A program made the position numbers and the translations under genes. This document shows positions 45,745-54,415 of a stretch of 64,000 nucleotides of DNA, one piece after another. This DNA comes from an uncultured Paracoccaceae bacterium (GTDB taxonomy: Bacteria > Pseudomonadota > Alphaproteobacteria > Rhodobacterales > Rhodobacteraceae). The stretch is from the NCBI GenBank assembly GCA_947501555.1, contig CANMWG010000002.1, forward strand, positions 506,224 through 570,223, given 5' to 3'. Within the stretch, counting starts at the first letter, position 1. Each line of letters begins with the position of its first letter. The notes under the pieces were generated by a model. It saw nothing but the letters and a program-made list of their open reading frames with translations. It ran no database searches and was not told the origin of the DNA.

Positions 45745-46995
45745 ATGCCAGCCCCCGGTGAGAACCTGCGCATCAACGGTGAACGTCTGTGGGACAGCCT
45801 GATGGAGATGGCCAAGATCGGCCCTGGCATTGCCGGTGGGAACAACCGGCAGACCCTGACGGATGAAGACAGCGAAGGTCGTCATCTGTTCCAAAAGTGG
45901 TGCGAATCCGCTGGTTGTACGATGGGCGTCGATGAGATCGGCAATATGTTCGCCCGCCGTGAAGGAACAGATCCCGATGCGCTGCCCGTCTATGTTGGTT
46001 CGCACCTTGATACCCAGCCCACCGGTGGCAAATATGATGGTGTATTAGGCGTTCTGGGTGGTCTTGAGGTGATCCGCACGCTGAATGATCTGGACATCAA
46101 AACAAAGCATCCGGTTGTCGTGACCAACTGGACGAATGAAGAAGGTACGCGCTACGCCCCGGCCATGCTGGCATCCGGTGTTTTCGCGGGCAAACACACC
46201 CTTGATTGGGCAAATGACCGCGTTGATGCCGACGGCAAACGTTTCGGGGATGAACTGGAGCGGATCGGCTGGAAAGGCACCGAAAAGGTCGGCGACCGCA
46301 AGATGCATGCCATGTTTGAGCTGCACATCGAACAAGGCCCGATCCTTGAGGCCGAAGGCAAAGATATCGGCGTGGTCACCCACGGTCAGGGCCTGCGATG
46401 GATCGAAATCACGGTCACGGGCAAGGAAAGCCACACGGGCTCAACCCCGATGCATATGCGCAAAAACGCGGGGCGCGGTTTGGCACTGATCACCGAACTC
46501 GTGCATGAGATCGCGATGAAAAATCAGCCTGGCGCGGTGGGGGCCATTGGCCATATCGACGTCTACCCCAACAGCCGGAACATCATCCCCGGCAAGGTCG
46601 TGTTCACCGTCGATATGCGCACGCATCTGCTGGATAAGCTGAACGCGATGGTGGATGAGTTGATGGAGCGCGCACCGAAGCTTTGCGAAGATATCGGGGT
46701 CACATTCGAGGCTGAAATCGTCGGCCAATTTGACCCGCCTGCCTTTGATGAAGGCTGCGTGAGTGCCGTGCGCGATGCGGCAGAGCGGTTGGGCTACAGC
46801 CACATGGATATCGTATCCGGCGCGGGGCATGACGCCTGTTGGATCAACGATCTTTACCCAACGGCGATGATCATGTGCCCTTGCGTGGACGGGCTGAGCC
46901 ATAATGAGGCCGAAGAAATTTCACCGGAATGGGCGGCAGCCGGGACGGACGTGCTGTTCCATGCGGTGGTTGAGACGGCGGGGATTGTTGGGTGA
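45745..46995 (+). CDS. Zn-dependent amidohydrolase (beta-ureidopropionase/N-carbamoyl amino acid hydrolase)
   Basis: This 416-residue M20-family hydrolase has the metal sites VGSHLDTQPTGGKYDG and TNEEGTRY, the HIEQGPILE motif and a late GAGHDACWINDLYPTAMIM. The family cleaves N-carbamoyl amino acids such as N-carbamoyl-beta-alanine, releasing amino acid, CO2 and ammonia. Placed behind a RutR operator and beside a dihydropyrimidinase, beta-ureidopropionase is the likeliest role; allantoate amidohydrolase is a less likely alternative. AAGGAG precedes the ATG at 45745. Confidence 0.9.
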   Translation: MPAPGENLRINGERLWDSLMEMAKIGPGIAGGNNRQTLTDEDSEGRHLFQKWCESAGCTMGVDEIGNMFARREGTDPDALPVYVGSHLDTQPTGGKYDGVLGVLGGLEVIRTLNDLDIKTKHPVVVTNWTNEEGTRYAPAMLASGVFAGKHTLDWANDRVDADGKRFGDELERIGWKGTEKVGDRKMHAMFELHIEQGPILEAEGKDIGVVTHGQGLRWIEITVTGKESHTGSTPMHMRKNAGRGLALITELVHEIAMKNQPGAVGAIGHIDVYPNSRNIIPGKVVFTVDMRTHLLDKLNAMVDELMERAPKLCEDIGVTFEAEIVGQFDPPAFDEGCVSAVRDAAERLGYSHMDIVSGAGHDACWINDLYPTAMIMCPCVDGLSHNEAEEISPEWAAAGTDVLFHAVVETAGIVG

Positions 46996-47489
46996 GGTTC
47001 TTTCTCTTTCCGGTCCTTGCTCTACTGCTATCAAGCCCAGTTTATGCGGAAGGCTGGCGCAACTGGTATGTTGGTATTGTACCCGGTGCTGCACATGTGA
47101 TGACGGTTGAGGAGTCCGACGCCCAAGGCATAAATGCAGGGTTTGAAAGCATAGATCAGAACGGTGACCGGGTGATGTTTGTGTTGAGTTGTTACCGGCG
47201 CGACTTTGGCAGCGAGTCACGCTTCGCTATCGCTGGTAGACTACGCGACATCGAGCCCCCAATTGAGTTGTTGGCGTCATTTGATCAAAGCCCTCCCATT
47301 TCTTTAGGGACCTTCGGCTTTCTTAGCTCTGCTTTGCAAGGTGAACTGACGCCGCAATTTTTAGCTCAGTTGATGAGCAGCGACGACCTGCAAATCACAT
47401 CACCCGACGATACATTCGCCGCAGAGTTTCCATTGGTTGGTGCGGATGAAGCTATTGCTGGAATCAAATGCTTGGGAGACATACCATGA
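46992..47489 (+). CDS. Small secreted protein of unknown function within the operon
   Basis: The 165-residue product has a signal peptide (MRFFLFPVLALLLSSPVYAEG) and a mature part with two Cys (SCYRRDF and a C-terminal IKCLGD) that could form a disulfide. Translation begins at GTG 46992 inside the amidohydrolase stop and ends within the dihydropyrimidinase ATG, so it is coupled on both sides. Its composition is more AT-rich than the flanking enzymes. No family is recognised; it looks like an insertion into an older operon. Confidence 0.7.
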   Translation: MRFFLFPVLALLLSSPVYAEGWRNWYVGIVPGAAHVMTVEESDAQGINAGFESIDQNGDRVMFVLSCYRRDFGSESRFAIAGRLRDIEPPIELLASFDQSPPISLGTFGFLSSALQGELTPQFLAQLMSSDDLQITSPDDTFAAEFPLVGADEAIAGIKCLGDIP

Positions 47490-48940
47490 CCAAAGTCATC
47501 AAAAACGGAACTATCGTCACTGCCGATCTGACCTATAAGGCGGACGTCCTGATCGACGGCGGCAAGATTATTAAGATCGGCCCCGACCTGAAAGGCGACG
47601 AACAGCTCGACGCCACGGGCTGCTATGTCATGCCCGGCGGCATTGACCCCCATGTGCATCTGGAAATGCCTTTTATGGGCACCTATTCCAGCGATGATTT
47701 TGAAAGCGGCACCCGTGCTGCGCTGGCTGGTGGCACTACGATGGTCGTGGATTTCTGCCTGCCCAACCAAGGCGAAAGCCTGCTGGATGCCATCAAACGC
47801 TGGGACAATAAATCGACCCGCGCGAACTGCGATTATTCCTTCCACATGGCCGTCACATGGTGGGGCGAGCAGGTGTTTAACGACATGAAAACCGTGATCG
47901 AGGATCGCGGGATCAACACGTTCAAACATTTCCTCGCCTATAAAGGCGCGCTGATGGTCAATGACGATGAGCTGTTTTCAAGCTTCAATCGTCTGGCCGA
48001 ATTGGGCGGCATCGCTATGGTCCATGCCGAAAACGGCGATGTGGTGGCCGAGCTTTCGGCCAAACTGCTGGCCGAGGGTAATACCGGCCCCGAGGCGCAT
48101 GCCTATTCCCGCCCAACACAGGTTGAGGGCGAGGCAACCAACCGCGCCATCATGATCGCCGATATGGCGGGCGTGCCGCTGTACGTCGTGCATACCTCTT
48201 GCGAGGAAGCCCATGAAGCGATCCGCCGCGCCAAGATGCAGGGCAAACGCGTTTGGGGCGAGCCGCTTATCCAACATTTGACCCTGGATGAATCTGAGTA
48301 TTTCAACAAAGACTGGGACCACGCCGCCCGCCGCGTCATGTCGCCTCCATTCCGGAACAAACAGCACCAGGATAGTCTCTGGGCTGGGCTGCAAAGTGGG
48401 ACGCTGTCGGTTGTCGCGACGGATCACTGCGCGTTCAGCACCGAACAAAAGCGCTATGGCGTGGGCGATTTCACCAAGATCCCGAACGGGACCGGCGGGC
48501 TGGAGGATCGGCTGCCGATGCTCTGGACCCACGGCGTGATGACGGGCCGATTGACGATGAATGAATTCGTGGCCGTGACATCAACGAACATTGCGAAGAT
48601 TTTGAACTGCTATCCGAAAAAGGGTGCGGTGCTGGTTGGGGCGGATGCGGATTTGGTGGTCTGGGATCCGAAGAAGTCCAAGACGATCACAGCGGACAGC
48701 CAACAATCGTCCATAGACTATAATGTGTTCGAGGGCAAAGAGGTCACCGGCCTGCCCCGCTTCACCCTGACACGCGGCAAGGTCGCGATCCACGACGGCG
48801 AAGTGCGGACCGAAGAAGGGCACGGCGATTTCGTGAAGCGCGAAGGGAATACGCCGACGAATAAGGCGCTGAGCACGTGGAAAGAACTGACAGCGCCACG
48901 GCCGGTTGAGCGGACGGGTATTCCGGCGACGGGGGTTTGA
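47486..48940 (+). CDS. hydA: Dihydropyrimidinase
   Basis: The 484-residue cyclic amidohydrolase opens dihydrouracil or dihydrothymine (and hydantoins). It shows the zinc motif GGIDPHVHLEMP, the carboxylated-Lys region FKHFLAYKGALMV, later metal His in MVHAENGDVV and VVHTSCEEAHEA, and the catalytic Asp in VVATDHCAF. Length is typical. The ATG at 47486 overlaps the small secreted gene's stop. Its product, an N-carbamoyl beta-amino acid, is the substrate of the amidohydrolase upstream. Confidence 0.94.
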   Translation: MTKVIKNGTIVTADLTYKADVLIDGGKIIKIGPDLKGDEQLDATGCYVMPGGIDPHVHLEMPFMGTYSSDDFESGTRAALAGGTTMVVDFCLPNQGESLLDAIKRWDNKSTRANCDYSFHMAVTWWGEQVFNDMKTVIEDRGINTFKHFLAYKGALMVNDDELFSSFNRLAELGGIAMVHAENGDVVAELSAKLLAEGNTGPEAHAYSRPTQVEGEATNRAIMIADMAGVPLYVVHTSCEEAHEAIRRAKMQGKRVWGEPLIQHLTLDESEYFNKDWDHAARRVMSPPFRNKQHQDSLWAGLQSGTLSVVATDHCAFSTEQKRYGVGDFTKIPNGTGGLEDRLPMLWTHGVMTGRLTMNEFVAVTSTNIAKILNCYPKKGAVLVGADADLVVWDPKKSKTITADSQQSSIDYNVFEGKEVTGLPRFTLTRGKVAIHDGEVRTEEGHGDFVKREGNTPTNKALSTWKELTAPRPVERTGIPATGV

Positions 48941-49410
48941 ATTTGCGACCAATTGCGCAACGCAGGGCACCTACCGCTTATGAAGATCGCTTTGGCATGA
49001 CTTTCAGTGTCACTTTCTTTCTGACCATCATTGCAGTGCCCTTCATTCTTGCTGGCAGCGACCAAGAAAACATATCGGGTGGTGCTTTTGTTATGTATCT
49101 TTTGGGTGCATTGACAGTCGGCTTACCGCTACTGATGAAATCTATCATTGTGGCGGCGGTCGTCTTTTTCGTGTGTTATCGACTGGTATCGCTGTTTTTG
49201 CCAAAGCGATTAGTCTTTGTGGCCAGCGCAATGACTGCAGCCTATGTCAGTGCGAGCACTTCGATAATGGTCAATATCGACTTTTTCCCACCTGCCATTT
49301 CGTTTGATAGCAGGTCGCTGGCGTTCGCCTCTATGGTTGGTTTGGTTGCGAGCATCATTGCCGCCTTTGTAGCATCCATGCAGATGGTGACTGTTAGAAC
49401 TCATGAATGA
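48937..49410 (+). CDS. Small four-helix membrane protein of unknown function
   Basis: The product is up to 157 residues, with four hydrophobic segments (MTFSVTFFLTIIAVPFILAG; AFVMYLLGALTVGLPLLM..VVFFVCYRLVSLF; LVFVASAMTAAY; SMVGLVASIIAAFVASM). Possible starts are TTG 48937, overlapping the hydA stop, or ATG 48997. It overlaps the ABC ATPase start by 8 bases. As with the other small gene in this operon, no family is recognised and composition differs from the flanks. Confidence 0.6.
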   Translation: MNLRPIAQRRAPTAYEDRFGMTFSVTFFLTIIAVPFILAGSDQENISGGAFVMYLLGALTVGLPLLMKSIIVAAVVFFVCYRLVSLFLPKRLVFVASAMTAAYVSASTSIMVNIDFFPPAISFDSRSLAFASMVGLVASIIAAFVASMQMVTVRTHE

Positions 49411-50182
49411 ACCCGTCATCGCGGCCTCACGCCTCAACCTCACCTTCCAAACCAATGACGGCCCCGTCCATGCCCTCAAAGATGTGAATCTTGAGATCAA
49501 CAAGGGCGATTTCGTCAGTTTCATCGGCCCGTCCGGCTGTGGCAAGACTACGTTTCTGCGGTGCATGGCCGGCCTCGAAACCCCAACCGGCGGCGACATC
49601 ACCGTCAACGGGATGACCCCGGATCAGGCCCGCATGGCGCGTGCTTATGGCTATGTGTTTCAGGCCGCTGGTCTTTATCCATGGCGCACGATTGGTGGCA
49701 ACATCAAACTACCGCTGGAGATTATGGGCTTTTCCAAACCCGATCAGGCTGAACGGGTTAAACACGTGCTTGAACTGGTCGATCTGGCGGGCTTTGAAAA
49801 GAAGTTCCCTTGGCAATTGTCGGGTGGGATGCAGCAGCGGGCCTCAATCGCACGGGCCTTGGCCTTTGACGCCGATATCCTGCTGATGGACGAACCCTTT
49901 GGCGCGCTGGATGAAATTGTGCGCGATCATCTGAACGAACAGCTGTTGCAGCTTTGGGCGCGGACGGAAAAGACGATTGGCTTTGTGACCCACTCGATCC
50001 CCGAGGCCGTTTATCTGTCTACCAAAATTGTCGTCATGTCCCCCCGTCCGGGCCGGATCACGGATGTAATCGACAGTCCGCTGCCCAAGGAGCGGCCCTT
50101 GGATATTCGCGACAGCAAGGAATTTATCGAGATCGCGCACCGCGTGCGTGACGGGCTGAGAGCGGGGCATCACGATGTTTAG
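49403..50182 (+). CDS. ABC transporter ATP-binding protein (nitrate/taurine/pyrimidine-type importer)
   Basis: The 259-residue ATPase has Walker A GPSGCGKTT, the signature LSGGMQQRASIARAL and Walker B ILLMDEPFGALDE, followed by the switch His in FVTHSIPEA. It is of the SsuB/TauB/ThiZ subclass. With two permeases and an NMT1-like binding protein following, and pyrimidine enzymes preceding, the likely cargo is a pyrimidine or dihydropyrimidine. It overlaps the small membrane gene. Confidence 0.93.
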   Translation: MNEPVIAASRLNLTFQTNDGPVHALKDVNLEINKGDFVSFIGPSGCGKTTFLRCMAGLETPTGGDITVNGMTPDQARMARAYGYVFQAAGLYPWRTIGGNIKLPLEIMGFSKPDQAERVKHVLELVDLAGFEKKFPWQLSGGMQQRASIARALAFDADILLMDEPFGALDEIVRDHLNEQLLQLWARTEKTIGFVTHSIPEAVYLSTKIVVMSPRPGRITDVIDSPLPKERPLDIRDSKEFIEIAHRVRDGLRAGHHDV

Positions 50183-50189
50183 GCGCGAC

Positions 50190-50255
50190 GCAGCCCCGGA
50201 CTTGATCCGGGGCCTCCAGCTCAGCCACGAGGCCCCGGATCAAGTCCGGGGCTGC
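50190..50255. repeat. Long perfect palindrome (26-base arms) inside the operon
   Basis: Arms at 50190-50215 and 50230-50255 are perfect reverse complements and flank a 14-base loop. The core GGCCCCGGATCAAGTCCGGG resembles a dispersed palindromic repeat common in alphaproteobacterial genomes. It fills the gap between the ATPase stop (50182) and the permease ATG (50267). Confidence 0.85.
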
Positions 50256-50266
50256 GGAGTACTTTG

Positions 50267-51187
50267 ATGAAATCGGTATGGCCTGTCATAACGGTGATTG
50301 CCGCCATCCTCTTGTTTTGGATCGTCGCTGTCATCCCAATGAATATGCATCTGACGGCAGATCAGGCGCAGCGGCAGGATATCGCGGTCTCCCCTGACAC
50401 ACCTGCGGCGCGGCAAGATCTGTCGGGTGCCGGACTGGCCCTGCGCAACACGCATCTGTTTGGTATGACCTACACATTGGAACGCCCCCGGCTACCTTCG
50501 CCCCATCAGGTCGGCGTTGAGATGTGGAAGACGATCGCGCTACAGAAGGTCACATCGCGCCGATCGTTGGTGTATCATGGCTGGGTGACCCTATCTGCGA
50601 CACTGCTGGGCTTTGCGATTGGGACGTCGCTCGGCATCCTGTTGGCTGTTGGCATCGTCTATAACCGCGCCATGGATATGAGCGTCATGCCCTGGGCCAT
50701 TGCCAGCCAGACGATCCCTATTTTGGCGCTGGCTCCGATGATCATCGTGATGCTGGGGTCCATTGGCATCCAAGGTCTGCTGCCCAAAGCGATCATCAGT
50801 GCGTATCTGAGCTTTTTCCCGGTGGTTGTTGGCATGGTCAAAGGGCTTCGCAGCCCCGATGGAATGCAGCTGGACCTTTTGCGCACCTATCACGCCAGCC
50901 CCGCGCAGGGCTTTTGGAAACTGCGGTTGCCGGCCTCGGTCCCTTATCTGTTTGCCTCGTTGAAGATCGGGATATCCGCCTCGCTTGTTGGGGCGATTGT
51001 GGCTGAGCTGCCAACAGGGGCGCGTGCAGGCTTTGGCGCGCGAATGTTGGTGGGGGACCAATACGGGCAACCGATGGTGACCTGGGCCGCGTTGTTTGCG
51101 GCAGCGATTACGGCTGCGGCTTTGGTCGGGTTGTTCAGCTTGTTGGAGCGGTTGACGCTACGCCGGATGGGGATGCAAGCCGCATGA
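50267..51187 (+). CDS. ABC transporter permease 1
   Basis: The 306-residue inner-membrane permease has an N-terminal helix, a roughly 70-residue periplasmic stretch, and then the BPD-type core with the coupling EAA-like region LLRTYHASPAQGFWKLRLPASVPYLFASLKIGISASLVGAIVAE. It is longer at the N-terminus than its partner. ATG 50267 is preferred to TTG 50264. It overlaps permease 2 (ATGA). Confidence 0.92.
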   Translation: MKSVWPVITVIAAILLFWIVAVIPMNMHLTADQAQRQDIAVSPDTPAARQDLSGAGLALRNTHLFGMTYTLERPRLPSPHQVGVEMWKTIALQKVTSRRSLVYHGWVTLSATLLGFAIGTSLGILLAVGIVYNRAMDMSVMPWAIASQTIPILALAPMIIVMLGSIGIQGLLPKAIISAYLSFFPVVVGMVKGLRSPDGMQLDLLRTYHASPAQGFWKLRLPASVPYLFASLKIGISASLVGAIVAELPTGARAGFGARMLVGDQYGQPMVTWAALFAAAITAAALVGLFSLLERLTLRRMGMQAA

Positions 51188-52035
51188 CCGGAACAGCGAT
51201 CATCAGCGCCTTGGCCGTTTGGGGCACGGGGTGGTTTATCAACGCCCGGCTTGCGGCCAGCACTGCCGCGAAGACCCGCGCCGTGCAGCTTTTGGTGCCT
51301 GCGATCTTTGGGCTGACCTTGCTGATCATGTGGGAATTGCTGGTGCGGCTGCTTGAGATCAGCCCGGTCATCCTGCCCGCGCCCACGGCCATTGCCAGCC
51401 GGTTCGGGCAAGAGCTGCCGACGCTCTGGGTGGATTTCGAACAAACCATCATCAAAGGCGCGATGACCGGTTACGTCATCGGGGCCTTTGCGGCCTTTGT
51501 CGTGGCGATCATCGCGGACAGGTCTGACTTTTTAACCCGCGGCATTCTGCCCGTTGGCGGATTTATGGCCGCGTTGCCTATCGTGGGTACCGCACCAATT
51601 TTCGTGAAATGGCTCGGCAGTGATTGGGAATCCAAGGCGGCCGTTGTCGCTGTGATGGTGTTTTTCCCGATCTTGGTGAACACCGTGGCAGGGCTGCGGG
51701 ACACGACTGCGATGCAACGGGACCTGATGCGCACCTATGGGGCGGGTTATTGGCCAACGCTGTTCAAACTGCGCCTGCCCGCCGCGATGCCATTCATTTT
51801 CAATGGACTTAAGATCGCGACAACTTTGGCGCTGATCGGGGCGATTGTTGCTGAATTTTTCGGCTCTCCCACGGTGGGCATGGGCTTTCGGATATCGACC
51901 AGCGTCGGGCAGCTTGCGCTTGACATGGTCTGGGCTGAGATTGTCGTCGCCGCAGTCGCGGGAAGCGCGTTTTATGGGGCGGTGGCATGGATCGAAGGGC
52001 GGGTGACATTCTGGCACCCGTCGCAACGTAAGTAA
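51184..52035 (+). CDS. ABC transporter permease 2
   Basis: The 283-residue permease shows the same EAA-like loop (LMRTYGAGYWPTLFKLRLPAAMPFIFNGLKIATTLALIGAIVAEF) and about six membrane helices. It forms the heterodimeric channel with permease 1. The start overlaps the preceding stop, and the binding-protein gene follows 48 bases later. Confidence 0.92.
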   Translation: MTGTAIISALAVWGTGWFINARLAASTAAKTRAVQLLVPAIFGLTLLIMWELLVRLLEISPVILPAPTAIASRFGQELPTLWVDFEQTIIKGAMTGYVIGAFAAFVVAIIADRSDFLTRGILPVGGFMAALPIVGTAPIFVKWLGSDWESKAAVVAVMVFFPILVNTVAGLRDTTAMQRDLMRTYGAGYWPTLFKLRLPAAMPFIFNGLKIATTLALIGAIVAEFFGSPTVGMGFRISTSVGQLALDMVWAEIVVAAVAGSAFYGAVAWIEGRVTFWHPSQRK

Positions 52036-52083
52036 TCAAAAGCCCCGGCAAGAGGGCACAACAACCAACTAGGAGTTTAAGAG

Positions 52084-53076
52084 ATGAAGAAGTTAATACT
52101 CGCAGCCGCGCTCGCCGCAGGTTTGGGTGGAGCGGCCCAAGCTGATGGCCATGCCAATGACGTGACGCTGCAGTTACAGTGGGTCACACAATCTCAGTTT
52201 GCAGGGTACTATGTGGCGCTGGACCAAGGGTTCTATGACGAAGAAGGACTGAACGTCACCATCCTGCCCGGTGGGCCTGATATTGCCCCACCCCAAGTGC
52301 TTGCCGGTGGTGGTGCTGATGTGATGCTGAACTGGATGCCATCCGCGCTTGCAGCCCGTGAAAAAGGTCTGCCGGTGGTCAACATCGCACAGCCATTCAA
52401 AACCTCAGGCTTGATGCTGACCTGCTGGAAAGACACTGGCATTGAAAGCGTCGAGGATTTCCGCGGGAAGACCATCGGCGTATGGTTCTTTGGCAATGAA
52501 TATCCGTTCCTGTCATGGATGAGCCAGGCTGGCATTCCAACCGATGGGGGTGAAGATGGCGTGACCGTTCTTAAGCAGGGTTTCAACGTTGACCCGCTAT
52601 TGCAGCGCCAGGCTGATTGCATCTCGACCATGACCTACAACGAATATGGTCAGGTGCTGGATGCAGGTGTCTCTGAAGACGAACTCATCACCTTCAAATA
52701 CGAAGAACAGGGTGTAGCCACGCTTGAGGATGGCATCTATGCGCTCGAGGAGAGCCTCGAAGATCCGGTTTTCGTCGACAAGATGGTGCGTTTCGTTCGT
52801 GCCTCGATGAAGGGTTGGAAATGGGCGGAAGAAAATCCTGAAGAGGCGGCTGGTATCGTTCTGGACAACGATGAAACCGGTGCACAGTCTGAGGCTGCAC
52901 AGGTCCGCATGATGGGTGAAATCGCCAAACTGACCGCCGGGTCCGATGGGTCGCTTGATCCGGCGGATTTCCAACGCACGGTTGATACTCTGCTGGCTGG
53001 TGGTTCTGATCCGGTCATCACCGCCCAACCAGAAGGGGCCTGGACCAGCGCCATCACGGATGCTGCGTTGAACTGA
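52084..53076 (+). CDS. ABC transporter substrate-binding protein (NMT1/THI5-like)
   Basis: The 330-residue periplasmic protein has a signal peptide (MKKLILAAALAAGLGGAAQADG) and the NMT1-type opening VTLQLQWVTQSQFAGYYVALDQGFYDEEGLNVTILPGGPDI, which in this family binds pyrimidine-like ligands such as thiamine precursors. Further motifs are GGADVMLNWMPSALAAREKG and DFRGKTIGVWFFGNE. AGGAG precedes the ATG by about 10 bases. It is the last gene of the operon, before a terminator at 53097. Confidence 0.92.
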   Translation: MKKLILAAALAAGLGGAAQADGHANDVTLQLQWVTQSQFAGYYVALDQGFYDEEGLNVTILPGGPDIAPPQVLAGGGADVMLNWMPSALAAREKGLPVVNIAQPFKTSGLMLTCWKDTGIESVEDFRGKTIGVWFFGNEYPFLSWMSQAGIPTDGGEDGVTVLKQGFNVDPLLQRQADCISTMTYNEYGQVLDAGVSEDELITFKYEEQGVATLEDGIYALEESLEDPVFVDKMVRFVRASMKGWKWAEENPEEAAGIVLDNDETGAQSEAAQVRMMGEIAKLTAGSDGSLDPADFQRTVDTLLAGGSDPVITAQPEGAWTSAITDAALN

Positions 53077-53096
53077 TCCACGCCAATTCACCAACG

Positions 53097-53130
53097 CGGG
53101 CGTCGGGCTTTCCGGCGCCCGTTTTCTTTT
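53097..53130 (+). terminator. Terminator of the pyrimidine operon
   Basis: An 8-base-pair stem CGGGCGTC/GGCGCCCG (one G-T pair) with a 9-base loop is followed by TTTTCTTTT, 21 bases after the binding-protein stop. Confidence 0.8.
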
Positions 53131-53341
53131 GCGATACGTTTGCAAGGCGGGCGGTCTTTAGCTCGGAACCAACTTGACGGCAGTCTGCGGGGGATCACTG
53201 TTGCGCTTTGTCACGGAAGAGCAAATCTTTGCCGAACGCCTGCCTTTGCGCATTTAGTCAACGCCTTCCAATCCGCCCCACCATCTGGTCAAGCGCATTC
53301 AGGCCCGTTAACAATAGGGAAACTGGATACAGGAACGTTAA

Positions 53342-54367
53342 GTGAGTAACCAAATCAAGCGGCCGTTAACGCTTCGTGATGTGTCTGAAGCATCAGGTGT
53401 CAGTGAAATGACCGTCAGTCGGGTCCTTCGTAACAAGGGCGATGTGAGTGCCGCAACCCGTCAAAAGGTGCAGGATGCGGCCAAGCAGCTTGGCTATGTG
53501 CCCAACAAGATTGCAGGCGCACTTGCGTCACAGCGGGTCAATCTGGTGGCAGTCATCATCCCATCTTTAAGTAATATGGTCTTTCCCGAGGTCCTTTCTG
53601 GTATCTCAGAGACCCTTGAAAACACCGATCTGCAGCCGGTTGTTGGCGTCACCGACTATATGCCTGAAAAAGAAGAGAAGGTTCTGTTTGAAATGCTGTC
53701 ATGGCGCCCATCTGGGGTCATCATCGCGGGGCTGGAGCATTCCGAGGCTTCGGGGGCAATGTTGCGTCAGGCTGGTATTCCTGTGGTCGAGATCATGGAT
53801 GTAGACGGCGATCCGATTGACACCTGTGTTGGTATTTCGCACAGGCGCGCAGGACGCATCATGGCCGAGGAAATCATTGCCGCAGGCTATAAGCGGATCG
53901 GGTTTATGGGGACCAAGATGCCCTTGGATCACCGGGCCCGGAAACGGTTTGAGGGGTTCACCCGCACGCTTGCAAAAGCCGGGATTGAGATCGCAGATCA
54001 AGAATTCTATTCGGGCGGTTCGGCTTTGGCCAAAGGGCGCGAAATGACGGCCAAGATGATTGAGCGGACACCGGATCTGGATTTTCTCTATTACTCAAAC
54101 GATATGATCGGGGCCGGTGGTCTGTTGTACCTGTTGGAAAAGGGCGTGGATGTACCCGGAAAGATTGGGTTAGCCGCGTTCAACGGGGTTGAACTGCTGG
54201 ATGGGCTACCGCGGCAACTGGCGACTATGGATGCCTGCCGGCGTGATATCGGGCTTAAGGCTGCGCAGATCATTGCCGCCCGCAATCTTGGGCAAGATAC
54301 GCCAGACGGGACTGTTGTGACGCTAAGCCCGAAGCTTGCTTTTGGGGATACGCTCCGCCGGACGTAG
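53342..54367 (+). CDS. LacI-family transcriptional regulator
   Basis: This 341-residue repressor has the LacI headpiece (LTLRDVSEASGVSEMTVSRVLRNKGDVSAATRQKVQDAAKQLGYVPNKIAGALAS) and a periplasmic-binding-protein-like effector domain (VNLVAVIIPSLSNMVFPEVLSGISETLE, SNDMIGAGGLLYLLEKGVDVPGKIGLAAFNG). The pattern is close to GntR-type gluconate repressors. The GTG at 53342 follows AGGAACGTTAA. Its target is not adjacent: the sugar-acid genes at 41-44 kb are a possible regulon. Confidence 0.9.
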   Translation: MSNQIKRPLTLRDVSEASGVSEMTVSRVLRNKGDVSAATRQKVQDAAKQLGYVPNKIAGALASQRVNLVAVIIPSLSNMVFPEVLSGISETLENTDLQPVVGVTDYMPEKEEKVLFEMLSWRPSGVIIAGLEHSEASGAMLRQAGIPVVEIMDVDGDPIDTCVGISHRRAGRIMAEEIIAAGYKRIGFMGTKMPLDHRARKRFEGFTRTLAKAGIEIADQEFYSGGSALAKGREMTAKMIERTPDLDFLYYSNDMIGAGGLLYLLEKGVDVPGKIGLAAFNGVELLDGLPRQLATMDACRRDIGLKAAQIIAARNLGQDTPDGTVVTLSPKLAFGDTLRRT

Positions 54368-54371
54368 AAAA

Positions 54372-54394
54372 GGCGCGGATCATCGAACCGCGCC
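54372..54394 (+). terminator. Weak terminator after the LacI gene
   Basis: A 7-base-pair stem GGCGCGG/CCGCGCC with a 9-base loop follows the stop by 4 bases; the downstream run (CTTGTCTC) is only partly T-rich. Confidence 0.5.
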
Positions 54395-54415
54395 CTTGTC
54401 TCATACTAGATCAGA

